Part shown: positions 45,418 through 58,000 of the stretch, in pieces
How the letters are laid out: every line of letters begins with the position of its first letter
Numbering within the stretch: the first letter of the stretch is position 1
NCBI GenBank assembly: GCA_049999805.1
Contig: JBNGIO010005494.1
Coordinates: 1-64,000 of the forward strand
Reading direction: 5' to 3'
DNA from: Folioceros fuciformis
Taxonomy: Eukaryota > Anthocerotophyta > Anthocerotopsida > Anthocerotales
Length of the DNA: 64,000 bases
Translations under genes and position numbers: made by a program
The notes under the pieces: model-generated
The model's database searches: none
The model's input: the letters and a program-made list of their open reading frames with translations, nothing else
What the model was told of the DNA's origin: nothing

Positions 45418-46157
45418 CCGATTCCGGGTGCCCGGGCCCGGGCCCGCCCCGCCCCGCCCCGCCTGATCCTCTCCTTTCCTCGACGGGAGCGGACCGGCTA
45501 CATCCAGACAACTCTCTGTAGTCGAAGTAGTAGCAGTCGTAGTGGCTGGTAGTTTGCAGCCGCTTCCCGATCCCTCTCCATCCTTCTTCATCCCCGGTGG
45601 ATCCCGCAGATCACAGCTGGACAAATCCAAGCCCGCCATCACCTGACACTAAAGATTTCTCAACCACTTTCACGCATGATGCACCATGTTCATGATGATG
45701 CATGCAGACAAAGCTGTCAGGGAAGAAGAGGGACTGGGGCTCCCAGTCTCCCGCCACGGCTAGCTACCCTCAAGAGACTGGAAGAGCAGACACGGGGTTT
45801 ATTGCCTACATACCTTGCACGTACCTGCACAATGCCTCCTGCAGGATGGCATCATCATCGCAACCACGGATACGTGTTGCTGCAAGCCATTGCAATAAAT
45901 GAACATAGCATTGGCACCATTTTACACCACAGACAAGTCTCATCGCTACCATGGCACACCTGAGTCAAGTCCTAACTTACTGCTGCCCACTGACCACTGC
46001 TACTTCCCACGTCTACTGCCCCGGACCTCTACTCCCTCAACCTGCAGCCGGGGCTGGGGGGGGGGGGGTCTAGAGGCGGGGAACATATAACTGCTGCTCC
46101 TCACCCACTTTTAATCAGTTGAATTAAACACTATCTAATCATGTACAGTGCAGAGCG

Positions 46158-49100
46158 TTAATGGAGCCACCGGACTACACCGTCCTCGTGCATTGCGGCT
46201 ACGATTTCGATGCGAGCCTCCAGTCTTACCTGCCACACCACACCACACCACACCACACACCACAACGCATCACCGCAGTTAGTGTCCACCCCGTCTACCA
46301 CCACGTAGCAACCCGCGATTTGTGGACTCGTAGGGCTTACTCTGCGAAACTTGGTGTTGGTCAGCCTGCAGTACAGCAACGTTGGCCCCTCCAACACCCA
46401 GGTCTCCCATATGTCAAATGTGTGGTTCGCGAATACCAGCTCCAGCTTCTTGTTCGCCTGGATTCAGGGTGCAGGAAGGTCATGACATCAACGGCCAGTC
46501 GTAGGGTGTAAGATTGTTCAAGTGCACGACTCAGCTTACACACACACACACTCAAGCAGGTGTTATCCAGGGTAAATAATATCCTTTACCTGTAACAATT
46601 TGCCTCCAGCAGCAAGTGAGCGCAGGCCGACTCGATCCTGAGCCACGCACATCAATATTACAACTTCAGATAGCTTCGACTGCGAAGAAACTACAACACT
46701 CAAGACGAGGCACCTAGCTGGGACTGAGACCTCACGACCTTACCTTGTGCCGAATCACAAGGAGGAACTGGGCTGCAGGGTCTCGATTGGTCACGTCCAG
46801 CCTGGTATCCAGGGACCAGCCTCGACCCGGGCCTCGTTGTCGAGCCACATAGTAGCCCGCCTCACCTGTTGTCCGCAGTGCAATAACAAGCCCATCTTTC
46901 AATTGGTCAATTGCCAAACCAGCAGTGTTAATGGGCTCTATACTATCCAGACTCTCAGCAATGCTCCCCATGGTCGTCAGCTCCCCTTCTCTTTCACATT
47001 GGACATCGACAGGTGAAGCGAACCGCGAACTAGGGTTTGTGACCTGATCGCAACCACTTACACTGGTAGCATGGTCATCGCGCTCCAGTGCGCCCAAATT
47101 GGCTTCCCTTCCAGGCACTGGGAACGCCTCGGACATATGATGTGCCTTCCTCCGCCCTGATCTTTTCCTGCCTTTCCTCCCACTTTTTGCATATTGGCTC
47201 CTGCCTTCGTTGTGACCCAAGGAGTTGGAAACCCCACCTTCCTGCGCATGCCTCCTGTCATCTGCCTGAGAATACATTAGCTTGCTGTTCTTCAAGTCCG
47301 TGCTGGTTTGAGAGTCAACATATAGCTGCTCCTCATCTCTATCTCTCCCTGAGCTATCTTTATCATATGCTTCCTGCTTCTCCTTCGACGGCAACGGAGG
47401 ATCCCAGTCCTCATTATCTTCGTCAGAAAGGTCGGCCAAGGGAATGAAATTGTCAATAAAAAATGATCGAAGAACTACCACCGCCTTCGCTCGAATTTCA
47501 GTCCAAACTTCTTCGCTATAGTCAGCACTCCGAGGCAGCAGTATAACATTTGGCAGTTCCCTGATCTGCAGTCATCATGAGACCTCTTAAAAGTGGGACA
47601 CAGGAATGCATCGTACCACAGCATCTGGTACAAACAACTCAATCAGACGGTTCATTCCGGACCGGCTGTTCAGTAATCAGTGCTCCAACCACCACAACTT
47701 TTCTCGGACCGTTAGCAACATCATGTTCACAAGTGTCCTAAATTCAGACAAGTGTCAATGTTGCGAGTCTCACCCAGGCTTCTGCCCACTGCGGCCCTTC
47801 CACTCCATCCAGCGCACAGCCTGATATTGTGCCGTCTATCAAAGCTTGCTTCACCGCACAGTCATCGAGAAGGTGGCAACTGCTTGTGTTGACAAGGAGC
47901 GCTCCTGGGCACCCGCATCCACTACACTATCAGGTTGTGCAAACACAATCACGGGCAATCAGTCCTACATCTACCCTCACGAACTATGCCGAACGGAAGG
48001 CATGAACCTTCACAACTAGTGACACCTAAGAGGAGGTAGGCTGTTCGCAAAACATAAGAGACACAAACCTTCTTTGATGTATTGGAGGGCTTCCGAATTG
48101 ATCATCTGTACAGTGTCATTGGTGAGCGGACAATGCAGTGATACCACATCACTGAAGGCAAGCAACTCCCTCAAAGTTCCAGCCTTCCTCACCGAGGAAG
48201 GAAAAGCCTTTCGACCAATTTGGGTTCTTTCCTGTAACGGCACAAGGAATCAACAAAATGCTAAAGCAAAAAGCCTAGCAAACCATGAGCTTGATGCCAT
48301 CAGAAAAGAAGTTGATGGCAAAACTCAGCTTATCTCCCAATCACTATTGAAAAGAACCACTTGAATTACAAAGTGAAGTCTCCGCACCTCATCCGTCTCA
48401 AAATATAGAACTCGCATCTTAAAGGCCACACTTCTTGCAGCAAGTGCGTACGCTGAAGAAGAAACCCCTACGATTCCAAGAACAAGGTCACGACACCTCC
48501 TCATACCTTTAAGGGCCACTTGCCCCGTGCCTAAACATCCAGTGTTCGAAAACCCTTGGCCACCTAACAAGTGAGTGCGCCTTAGCAGTCCTAATATTAA
48601 GGACATTGCAGTGTCTGCCACCTCATCTGCTCGACTCACATCCACATGCACAAGTTGGAGCCCGAGATCACTCGCCACAGCAGAGTCAACCCCCTTATCC
48701 ACTGATCCCAGGCACAGCACGAGCTGCCACGCGTGCAGACGCTGCTGTGCTGTGCGGGGAAGAAAAGCCAAAGTATGAAGCAACACGGCAGCTGCTGCCT
48801 CGATCTTGCCGTGCGAGAGTTGCGCAAGACTGACATGTTCCACCACAGCAACACCAGCCAAAGCTTCTGCTTCCAGGTGACAGTCTTCTAAGCAGTTGAG
48901 GGCAACAACCCTAGGCAGCACCACATCTTCCTCATCAGAGACGACATTGTATTGTCTCGTCATGCTACCCTGATGGTTACTGTTGGCATAACGGGCAAAC
49001 ACAGATGGCCCTTCTTCCTCGTCCGAGTCTTGCTCATTCAGTACAGTCTTGCCTTCCCGCTGGTTGTTGGAAGCACTGTTGCTAGGTCCCTTCACATTGC

Positions 49101-49269
49101 TGCCAACCTTGGACGTCGTTCTGCTCATCACGAAGGGTTCTGCAGTCCCGGAGGCAGCATCCCCGAAATGGTCAGCCACATACCCAGCTTGAGACTTCCC
49201 ATTACTCCTCTCATTGGTAGGGTCGTTCTTTCTGGACTCAGAGCTCTTGTCAAGAAGTCCTTTCGCCAT
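46158..49269 (-). CDS. AN: ANGUSTIFOLIA, plant CtBP/BARS-related protein
   Basis: Seven in-frame exons, 49269-48388, 48231-48069, 47904-47774, 47565-46744, 46637-46590, 46457-46341 and 46229-46158, give 744 residues. The dehydrogenase-like core contains AGVAVVEHVSLAQLSHGKIE, AQQRLHAWQLVLCLGSVDKG, VHVDVSRADEVADTAMSLIL, DVVSLHCPLTNDTVQ and NVILLPRSADYSEEVW. The NAD-loop glycines and the catalytic His of true CtBPs are not kept (VLGIVGVSSSAYALA), as in other AN proteins. The plant-specific C-terminal part follows, with a Lys/Arg cluster (GRKGRKRSGRRKAHH), then GLRSLAAGGKLLQ, KKLELVFANHTFDIWETW and a final GVVRWLH. AN shapes polar cell expansion, microtubules and trichome branching. Compared with the 636-residue Arabidopsis protein, the N terminus is extended by about 100 Ser/Asn/acidic residues. 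An in-frame ATG at 49296 also exists. Confidence 0.95.
46230..46262. repeat. (CACAC)n-type microsatellite abutting the last AN splice acceptor
   Basis: Plus-strand ACCACACC units repeat about six times. On the minus strand this gives (TGGTG)n directly before the CAG acceptor of the last ANGUSTIFOLIA exon, in the place of a pyrimidine tract. Confidence 0.8.
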
Positions 49270-50538
49270 CCCAGCGACTCTTAGCCAAATGCTCACTAAG
49301 CGTCAACTGGCAACCAATACGCACAGCTCCAGAGTCATCTTGGACATGCAGCTTCAAGATTCCCCCTAGGAGACTCCCGATTTTCTCCTGCGTAGAAACA
49401 TTGTCATGCCTGCGATGACAATTTGGCTCTCTTGCAGCATGATGGTCCGCCTTCTCCAACATGCATCAATGTGACAGATGTCGTAACGTCCTCAACAGTA
49501 CGAGGGAGGGAAGGAAAGTAGTCAAGCAGGCCTGCGATGTGAAACGCAAATGCTTTTCATCAGCAACCGAGGATCTCAGACCTGTCAGTGCCTCCGCCAT
49601 GACAGTGCCACGAGTACCGCAGCCGCAAAACAGGAGCTCTCTCCCCAACCGAACTTTTATTCACGCAACCGCACATCTACTCAACCACAAGAGAAACCAA
49701 CACAAGCTCGTTGAGACAAAAGCTGTCATTCATCTCCGACACCTGCAGGAACTAAAAGATAACCGTTCCAAGACCAACCACAGAACACATCGACCATTCC
49801 ACGACTCAGAAACTACAGCGCGGAAACCAAACAGCACTCCAACGCACAACCGCCTCACAGATACCTACATTTGCGCAACACAAAAATGGAGCAGTAAAAA
49901 AGAAACACAACGCACACCGGAAAAAATCAGTCCAAAAAGCTTCAAGCCGGATCCAAATCAACAAACAGGGCAGAAAGCAGATACGCAGAAAAGACGGTTG
50001 TCCGAATGCACACTGCACCAAGTGAACTGAGCCACTGCAGCAAATCCTCCAAAATGCGCGGTTCAAAAATAGATCCCAGGCAAACATCCCAGACCACAGA
50101 TTCTGACAAACTTTGCCATTCGCACAGGGCTGTGGCTTCCAGAGGCACTCAACGCGACCGCATCAGAATCAAAAAATTGCCACAAAAATACAATAAGTCA
50201 CAGGAGACTCACATTGGGCCGGAAACAGGGTCAGACTTCACATACCGCTGCAAGCCAGTTCTCTGCAACCGGGACAGCAGAAGCGAGAGCAAGCGCCGAG
50301 AGTGCGGGGCGGACGGAAAGGCACCAGCGTTTGCAGCAGCTTCGTCTTCTTCGTCTGCACTTTCCCTGACGATTCGCCCATGCCTGGGAGCCAGGAGGGC
50401 TTTCGCCGTGGCGAAACCTGCAGTGGAGGGAATTCAAACGGACTGTTCATAACTCCAGCAGATTAACCTTAAACGCCACTTGAAAGCAGTGATTAGTCCG
50501 TAAAACCCTTCGTGGACGGCGGACAGTGGGATCTATAT
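49270..50538. promoter_or_regulatory. Divergent spacer between ANGUSTIFOLIA and the METTL13-like gene
   Basis: Both genes start outward from here. On the minus strand a 70-codon frame (49462-49250) overlaps the AN start in another frame and could act as an upstream reading frame. A plus-strand frame of 189 codons (49461-50030) is rich in Asn, Thr, His and Lys without a motif and is probably non-coding. Confidence 0.35.
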
Positions 50539-50638
50539 NNNNNNNNNNNNNNNNNNNNNNNNNNNNNNNNNNNNNNNNNNNNNNNNNNNNNNNNNNNNNN
50601 NNNNNNNNNNNNNNNNNNNNNNNNNNNNNNNNNNNNNN
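50539..50638. other. Assembly gap (100 N) at the 5' end of the METTL13-like gene
   Basis: Exactly 100 N, placeholder size. The N-terminal coding exon part and start codon of the methyltransferase fall inside or before this gap. Confidence 0.95.
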
Positions 50639-53600
50639 ATGGGCGGACCTGGCCCGCCCCCTGCTCAAGCATGGCGATTTGAAAGCGGAGCAGAATCCCA
50701 AGATTTTGGTGCCGGGGTGTGGAAATTCTGCGTTGTCGGCATCTATGTATGACGCCGGATTTCTGCACATTACCAACATCGATTTCTCTAGGGTGGTGGT
50801 GGCCGAGATGTTGCGACTCCACGTGCGGGCGCGGCCGAAAATGCGGTGGCTGGTGATGGACATGACTCGGATGCAGGTGGGTGTTGTGGGTCAGTGCTTG
50901 TCTTGAATTTACCACGCTGTATGACTCCTCTTTCTCATGACTGTTCCATTTAGTTTGGCAGTTTCCCGACGAGTCTTACGATTTTGTACTTGATAAGGGA
51001 GGGTTGGATGCCTTGATGGGGGACGACGAGAGACCAGGCCGTCTGTTCCTGTCTGAGGTGAGAGGGAGGAGCGTGTGCTAGTTCTGGTTGGTTAGTGGTC
51101 GTTGTGGGCATAATGGGGTGAATTCAACTACGTGTGTAGGTGGGACGAGTATTGAAGAAGGGTGGGAGATTTGCCTGCATTACGTTGGCCCAGAAGCATG
51201 TGATTGGTTGGTAGCTTGAAGTGGAACTCCCTGGAGGTCGCCTCCATGTGTCTGGCTGGTTCAGATACTCTTTGTGATGGTTTTCATTTTGAGTCTACAT
51301 TCATTTGCAGGTTGTAACTTTTGGTTTCGTCTTTCAGAGCTGCTCTTGTCGAAGTTTAGGGAAGGGTGGAGATTGAGTTTGTATCTTGTGCCACCGACTT
51401 CTGGAGATGCAGCTGCAGAGGTGGTGTCTGGGAAGCAGAATGTGCCCGTGTCATTGGTGCCTTTCCTGGTCGTCGGCAGAAAGGAGGGATCCAAGAAGAT
51501 GCATGCAGTCGAAGCAAGTTTTGATGCGAGTGAAGTGGACCAAGTTCCTGAGAAGCAGGTATTTGGCTCGTTTGTTTCTGTGGCGGCACTGTCATTGTTG
51601 TGGATGTTGGAAGGGCCTTTCTCATGTGTGATGATTTGGGTCCCTTCTCCAGCTGAAGCCACTGTTGGAAGTGTTAGACAAGGAGAACAAATTTCGCACC
51701 TTAGGGAGCCGGCTATTTGGACCTGATCACGTGTCAGAAGACATATTCAAAACTCGGCACCCTGGTCGGAGGATTATGGTCATGCTAGGTGGCGAAGGCC
51801 TGTCAAAGTTTGTGTACAAAGCCTGGGTGCTGGATGCAAAGCCTGATTCCTCAAAGTTGGCACATGCTGCGGCTGTGTTCCTTGTGCCTAAGGTGAGAAA
51901 CACCGTCAGTTCATGATCCGGCAGATGACGGGCTACCTTCCTGGTATGAGAAGTAACTGGCCACACAGGTTATTGGGTAGTCAGCATCTGCTCGCTCGGT
52001 GTCGCAGGGTCGAGCACATGAGTGGCTCTTCTCATCAGAGGAAGGACATTGGCAGGTTGCTGCAAGTGCAGGAGCTGGTCGACTCATCCTGGTAGGTTCA
52101 AAAATGTTCTCTGCTGTGGTATTACTCTGATTGGCCAAGCTTAAAGTGGAACTCGCTGTTTTTCGCAGGTTTTCCTAGACACGAAACACTACCCAGATGA
52201 CCTCCAAGTTATACAGGTCAATTCGACCTGGTTTTCAGCCGGTCGACTCCACCTATGTGCCCATAACTGAAAAGCATGGGTCTTTATTTTGCAGGATGAT
52301 TTTTCTCCACTTGCGAGGATGATATTGCCTGAAGATTGCCGAGAAGGAAATGATACACCGTACGTGATGTCATTTGATTCTGCAATTAATACTTTGCCCC
52401 TTCAAGTCAAGGGTGACGTGTGAATCTGGGTGAAAGAATTGTCTTGGCAGCGATGATGGGTGCACACGGTATGGTGCACTTAACATGCTTTGCCCTGGTA
52501 TGATTACAGTTACATGACCATGGGCGATGGTGTTGCCAACAGAGTTGTGCTACAAGAGGTATAGATTGTTGCTTGTTATCTACCGTAGAATTTCGAGCTA
52601 CAATGGCTTTATGGTTAACAACACCCTTGTGTTTCCTCATTGTTTTATACAATAACTGTGCGGTAACTTGTCCTAGCAGAAAGATTCTACTCTTACTGGC
52701 ACAATGCTTGTCGAAGATGTTGAGGTCGATGAAGGGGAGAAAAATGGTAACCAACCATCAGAAAGGAAGTTCTTCCGGCGCCTCGTGTTCAGAAGGAATC
52801 CTAACCTTATACAGTCAGAGGCTTTGCTTATCAAGATTGAAAAGAGTGCCACTGGGAAGAGCAGACGACCTACACATGGCAAGAAGAAAAACAAACATTC
52901 AAAAGATTCTGCAGGTATGATAACTGGTAGCCTGATTAATGAATGCTTTTCTGTAGGGCTTCACAGTGCCACCCACACGAAAGTTGACCCTGCTTTCTTG
53001 AATCCAGGATCGACGACCGACTTCAAGGTGGATCACAGCTATTTGGCAAGTCCTTATCATGCTGGGATGATCGCAGGGCTTGCTTTGATTGCTGACAGGA
53101 TTGATGAGTGGCTGTCTCTTCACAGTCAGGTGAATACACATCAGGCTGCCATATCCATGCATAGTCGCCTTTTTTGATCGGAGGATTGACTGTCGTAGAG
53201 CTCATGGTCGGTATCTCATCCTCATGACTATATGTTTTTATCAACAGATGACCATGATGGTTGTGGGGCTTGGAGCTGGGCTTTTGCCTATGTTTGTCCA
53301 CAACCATTTACCGCTTCAGAGAATTCGGGTACTGCTGACACTGTACAGCTTCTTACGATCACCTGTGTCTTTGGTAGATGTTAATCTTTTCGTTCCTGCG
53401 GTACCAGATTGTAGAGTTGGATAAAGGAGTGGGAGATTTAGCAAAACGACACTTTGGTTTCATCGAAACCGATCGGATGAAGGTAACGTACTCTACTGCG
53501 TTCGCCTTCTTTCCCAAGTATGTAGTGTCTCCCCTGTGTGCCAGTGGTAAATCTTCAACCTGTGAACTCCGTCGACTTTTTTGCAGATGGAAATTGGAGA

Positions 53601-54337
53601 TGGAATTGCAGCAGTTGAAGAGATTGCAAAGGACTATCCAGTCACCCCGGGTCAGCCTGCCGCCAAAGAGTCGAGCCACGATTCTATAGTAACAGGATTG
53701 AAAAACCTTACAGTAGGTCAGGACAGGCGCCTTCACATGCTTCTTGTGGATGCGGACTCAGAAAATCCAAGGTAACTGACTTCTGAAACCGCTGTGGACG
53801 GACTTGTTGCTGTCTGTTTGGAGGAGGTTCGCGGCAGGTTGTGTACAGTACGACCGATGAAACATCTCCTTCATGTGCAGCACTGGGCTTAGTTGTCCGC
53901 CTCCTGGTTTCCTTGAGGAATCTTTTTTGCGAGCTGCTAAATCAGCGCTCGTGGACGGAGGCATCCTGGTTATCAACGTCGTCTCTCGAATCGCAGCTCC
54001 ATGCGTTGCTGCCGTTGCTTCGCTGAAAGAGGTTGGTTGCCCTCGCCCTCTCTCATTTCCATTTAGAGCTCTGCAGCGTTTTCTTCCACTTTCTCGGTGT
54101 CTGACCCGATAGAGATGTCATGTGCCACAGTTGTACGAGGAGGTTTACGAGCTGAAAATTGACGAGGATGTCAATCGAGTCTTGTTTGCCCTACCACAAC
54201 GAAGGGCAGCCAGCGAGGACAAGGATTCCATGTTGACTGCGGCCTCGCTATTAAAGAGAATTGCTACAGATTTTGCTCGCTGGCAAAACGGGCCCAACCT
54301 TGACGAGTTGTTGAAAGATCTCAGACGACTTGTCTGA
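50639..54337 (+). CDS. METTL13: METTL13-like (eEF1A methyltransferase family) protein, 5' end in a gap
   Basis: Sixteen visible in-frame exons: 50639-50876, 50962-51057, 51141-51206, 51338-51558, 51653-51892, 52008-52091, 52169-52216, 52295-52359, 52510-52558, 52680-52914, 52957-53129, 53248-53328, 53408-53482, 53587-53771, 53881-54031, 54131-54337, together 737 residues. Two methyltransferase folds are present. The N-terminal one has motif I ILVPGCGNSALSASMYDAGF, motif II-like ITNIDFSRVVV, FVLDKGGLDALMGD and VGRVLKKGGRF. The C-terminal spermidine-synthase-like fold has MVVGLGAGLLPMF, IVELDKGVGDLAKRHFGF and MLLVDADSENP. In humans the two halves of METTL13 methylate the N terminus and Lys55 of translation factor eEF1A; the plant substrate is inferred. 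A Lys-rich insert (about 52840-52900) separates the folds. The missing N terminus is probably about 40-50 residues, judged from homologues. Confidence 0.92.
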
Positions 54338-55058
54338 AAGACGTGATTGCAGAGGCCCTTGGACGGAGGCTGTCTCGGCTTGTATTGTCTTGGATTGACC
54401 TAGATCCATTCCTAGGGTTTCCTACCCTTGCCTGACATACAGTGCTCGCGTTGCTTCCTGGCCATTGCCTGTGTCGCTGAGAGGATAGAGCTCCACGTTT
54501 GGTCCATAGCGGTGGGAGATTAAAGATTTTGTTTCATTCTCCTCTCTGGCTGTGGACGCGCGAGCTTTCTTCAACTCGTACCGTTTTCCTCTCCGGAGTG
54601 GTCATGTGTTCGCAAGTACATAAAATATTCGAAGGTAGTTCCTGAGGTTGGGCCATCTGAAGGTAACACTCGTACACACTGCCTATCCCTTGTCGGTACC
54701 ATCTGCCGAAGATGCATTGCACAGTTGGGTCATAAATACTCCATCCTACTCATGGGCAACTGAAGACTTGTTGGATGCTCATAGCGCCGCCCCTGGAAAA
54801 TTTCTCAATGTCGGTACCATCTGCTGAACTCTGCATTCCGTGACAGGCAAGAATGAGAGGACGAATTGAATTTCTGCAGACGAGCTGTAAAGCTGGAAGC
54901 TACCAGATAGCTGCATTTCCTGCAGGCTCCTGCTTTCTGGAACCTTTTGTGCACTGAGTCCGGCAAGCTGTAGGATAATGGGCCGGAGCCAAGCTTGCAG
55001 GTGCCAGACAGTCTTCTCCAGTTTGGCAAAAGTTTCTGGGTTCAGGGCGGAGTTGGAA
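54338..55058. other. Spacer before the first receptor kinase
   Basis: Holds the METTL13 3' region and the promoter of the receptor kinase. Two copies of a motif around GGTACCATCTGC (about 54698 and 54815) are present. No gene was seen. Confidence 0.4.
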
Positions 55059-58000
55059 ATGGGCACAAAGCGACGAGGAGGCATGGGGATTGGCATGCTG
55101 CTGATTCTTTTCTGGAATTGCATTTTGTGGCAGAGCTTGTTCCGGAGCGGTTCGGATACGGGGGCTTTCGTGTCCGCGCAAGTGCGCCCGTCAGGTGTGC
55201 AGCAGATCAGATGCTTGCCGGTTGCAATTGGTAATTTGACGAGTGATTTGGCGCTGAAGATGGGCAAATGTTGCGCGCGATTGTGGTCGGGCTTGTTCAG
55301 ATCTTAGCATCGACTGCGGCTCTGCTCCTGGTTCGACACCGTACACCAATCCCGACACCACTTACGTCTTCACTAACGACAACTTCATCACGACAGGAGA
55401 AATCGCAAACGTGACCACAAACACTCCAGTCACCGATGACTTGAAGACGCTGAGATATTTCCCAGCGTCTTCCACGCCTGTCAAGAACTGCTATGTGATC
55501 CCCGTGCAGAACGATACGCAGTACCTTCTCCGAGCTTGGTTCTATTTCGGGAATTACGTTCCTGCTCCCTTGTCTGGCACCATCGGGTTTCAGGTAATAA
55601 TGAGCGTCCTTGCGATTCTGATCGGGCATTCTAGAGGTGTGAATGTTCGGTTCGTTGCTGCGAGGATTTCACAAGTTTGGGAACTCTGGCAGCTGGCTTT
55701 GGACGCCACGTTGTGGAAAAATGTGTCCATCGACACCACCTCCGCAGATTCGATCGTTCGGGCGGAGGCTATGGTATGGACAGCCAAGCCCAGTATCAGC
55801 GTCTGCATCATCAGGACAGCAGATACCGACGCTCCTTTCGTCAACTCCCTGGAGATCAGAGAAATCAAGTTACCATCTTACATTGAGAACATCAATGCCT
55901 CCTATCCCTCTTCTATCTTCCTCAACATGGCCTTCAGGGTCAATTTTGGATTTCAGAATGAAACTTTCAGGTACGGGCCTACGTCGTGCAAGCTTGCAAC
56001 TCAACATGGCTTGCTTGTCGTTTGTCAGGTCTTCTGACAGCTCAACGTTGGAAAGACGCAGTGCTGAAAACGTTCTGGCTAGCTTGCAGGTATCCTCACG
56101 ACAGGTTTGACAGGATATGGCCGCCAATGGATAACAGCGGACTGGATTGGACACCCATATTCGCACCCAATTACCCCAATCAAGTCATGAACTTCAACGA
56201 GACGGCCCAAACTACCGGCGACTTTCCTCCCAGCGTGGTCATGCAATCCGCTATCACCTCACCCGGCTGGCTAGTCTACTCTCTTCAGTTTACGGGTCCT
56301 CTTCCGACCTCACGTTTCTATTATCGGCTCTATTTTGCGGAGCTAGAGGTATTGTCAGCAGGAAGCAGGTGAATGGTTTTAAGATACGAAACATTTCTGG
56401 AGTTTCCAATGCATTCCTGCCGTACACTGTGTAACTGATGCCTCAGGTGTGTGCTCACCTTCTTCACCGGGATGTTGTTTCCTGCTCGCAGGGTTATGGA
56501 CCTGCTGTCCAACTTCATGCCACTTACATCGGGGATCGATGTATTCAACTTGACAGCATATAGCCCCTATACTGTCCTGCAAATTGGAAGCAATGACTTT
56601 GAGATGCCTGCCAGTGACTCGCTGATACTATTTTTCAACCTCAGCCGCGATCTTAGTTCTTCCTACGACCCGATTATCAACGCATTGGAGTTCTGCATCG
56701 TCCATGATGTGCTTCCAGGAGCAGATCCTGAAGATGGTACGCTTTTCCACGTTTGATTGTCCTCTAGTTCTCGTCCCACCAGATCGGTTCGTGCTGGTTT
56801 GTTTTCCTAGCACTTGGTAGAATTTTGTGTTTGCCAATGGCTTTCGTACACAGTCACTGCATTGACGACTCTCAAGACTTCTCTTGGCTACACTCAATGG
56901 GTTAGCGATCCATGTGACCCTGTTCCATGGGATGAGCTTGCCTGCACTAAGGATCGAGTTACGTCTCTGTAAGTTGCTCATTGATGACTGGAGGAACTCT
57001 TGAAGCAGAAAAGCACGTTAGGAAGATGCACACACTAGCCTGTAACACTCACAACTCCCTCTAAAAGGCTCTTTGCGTCATCATTTCCTGCAGGAACCTT
57101 TCCAGCAAGAATCTCACCGGCTCTATACCGTCAGACATCTCAAACCTTACAGCGCTCACCAGCCTGTCTGTACAATTACTCCAGCCTCCCCTTGGATTGG
57201 TTCACCTAGGAATGCGATATCTCTCGTTCTTAGCCTCATTCAAAAGTACATGTGACTCAGGAACCTGTCAGAGAATCAACTCGTCGGCTCCATTCCCAGC
57301 TGGGTGGGGAACCTGCCCTTGAGGATACTGTGAGTGACTCCTAAACTCTCAGTGGCTTCAGCAGTAGCTCAGGCTCAGTTTCCACTTTCGTTCTAGCCAT
57401 TCGGCCTGACGTGGTCTTTGGTGATATCCACAGCGATGTTTCCAACAACAACCTGAGTGGTTCCTTCCCTGCCACATTTTTCCTGACGATCTCTGATTTC
57501 CGGTTAGCGCACATTGTAGCTTGAGCCAATTTCCCCCTGTTCAGAGCTGATTCGGTGGGATTTCACCTGTTTCTAATCGCATGGAGCTCCTACTTGTGGT
57601 CACCCCAGGTATTCTGGTAATCCTCTGCTTTACTGCGTTGACGTTCCTACCAGCAGCGTTTCTTGCCCACAGTCACCACCATCAGCACCTTCTCCACCGT
57701 CGCCCCCGCCCTCCAGGACAAGTCGTGGCAAAACATCTACTGGGCCAATCGTTGATGGCGTTGCTGGGGCAGTTGTGGTTCTTCTTGTTGCAGGTGGAAT
57801 CCTGACATGGTACATGTGTGCCACACCAGACAAATCAGTGACAATACGAACTCTGCCATCCCCAATGATGGAGACTGGTAATCAAGTGCTACTATACTGC
57901 GTCCCTCTTTGAGACAACTTTCACTTTCTGGCACAGCTTTAACAGGTTTTGAGGTTGGAGTGTGGCAGCTCTTATCAGAGCCAGAAACGTTCACCACACA

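Larger units (their letters stand above)
42301..46157. other. Gene-free stretch: AT-rich block, interstitial telomere motif, 400-N gap and GC repeats
   Basis: 42830-43800 is AT-rich with no open frame of note. At 43530-43549 there are about two and a half plant telomere units (CCCTAAA). 44501-44900 is a 400-N gap flanked by GC-rich sequence (GGGAGCCGGGGGGC on one side, repeated CCCAG on the other). After the gap come a GC-box-like run (45430-45463) and short tandem repeats. Long apparent frames across the gap consist mainly of N and are not genes. Confidence 0.5.

Noticed and set aside
49461-50030. 189-codon frame in the AN/METTL13 spacer
   Set aside because: Biased Asn/Thr/His/Lys composition, no domain, and located in the shared upstream region of two well-supported genes.
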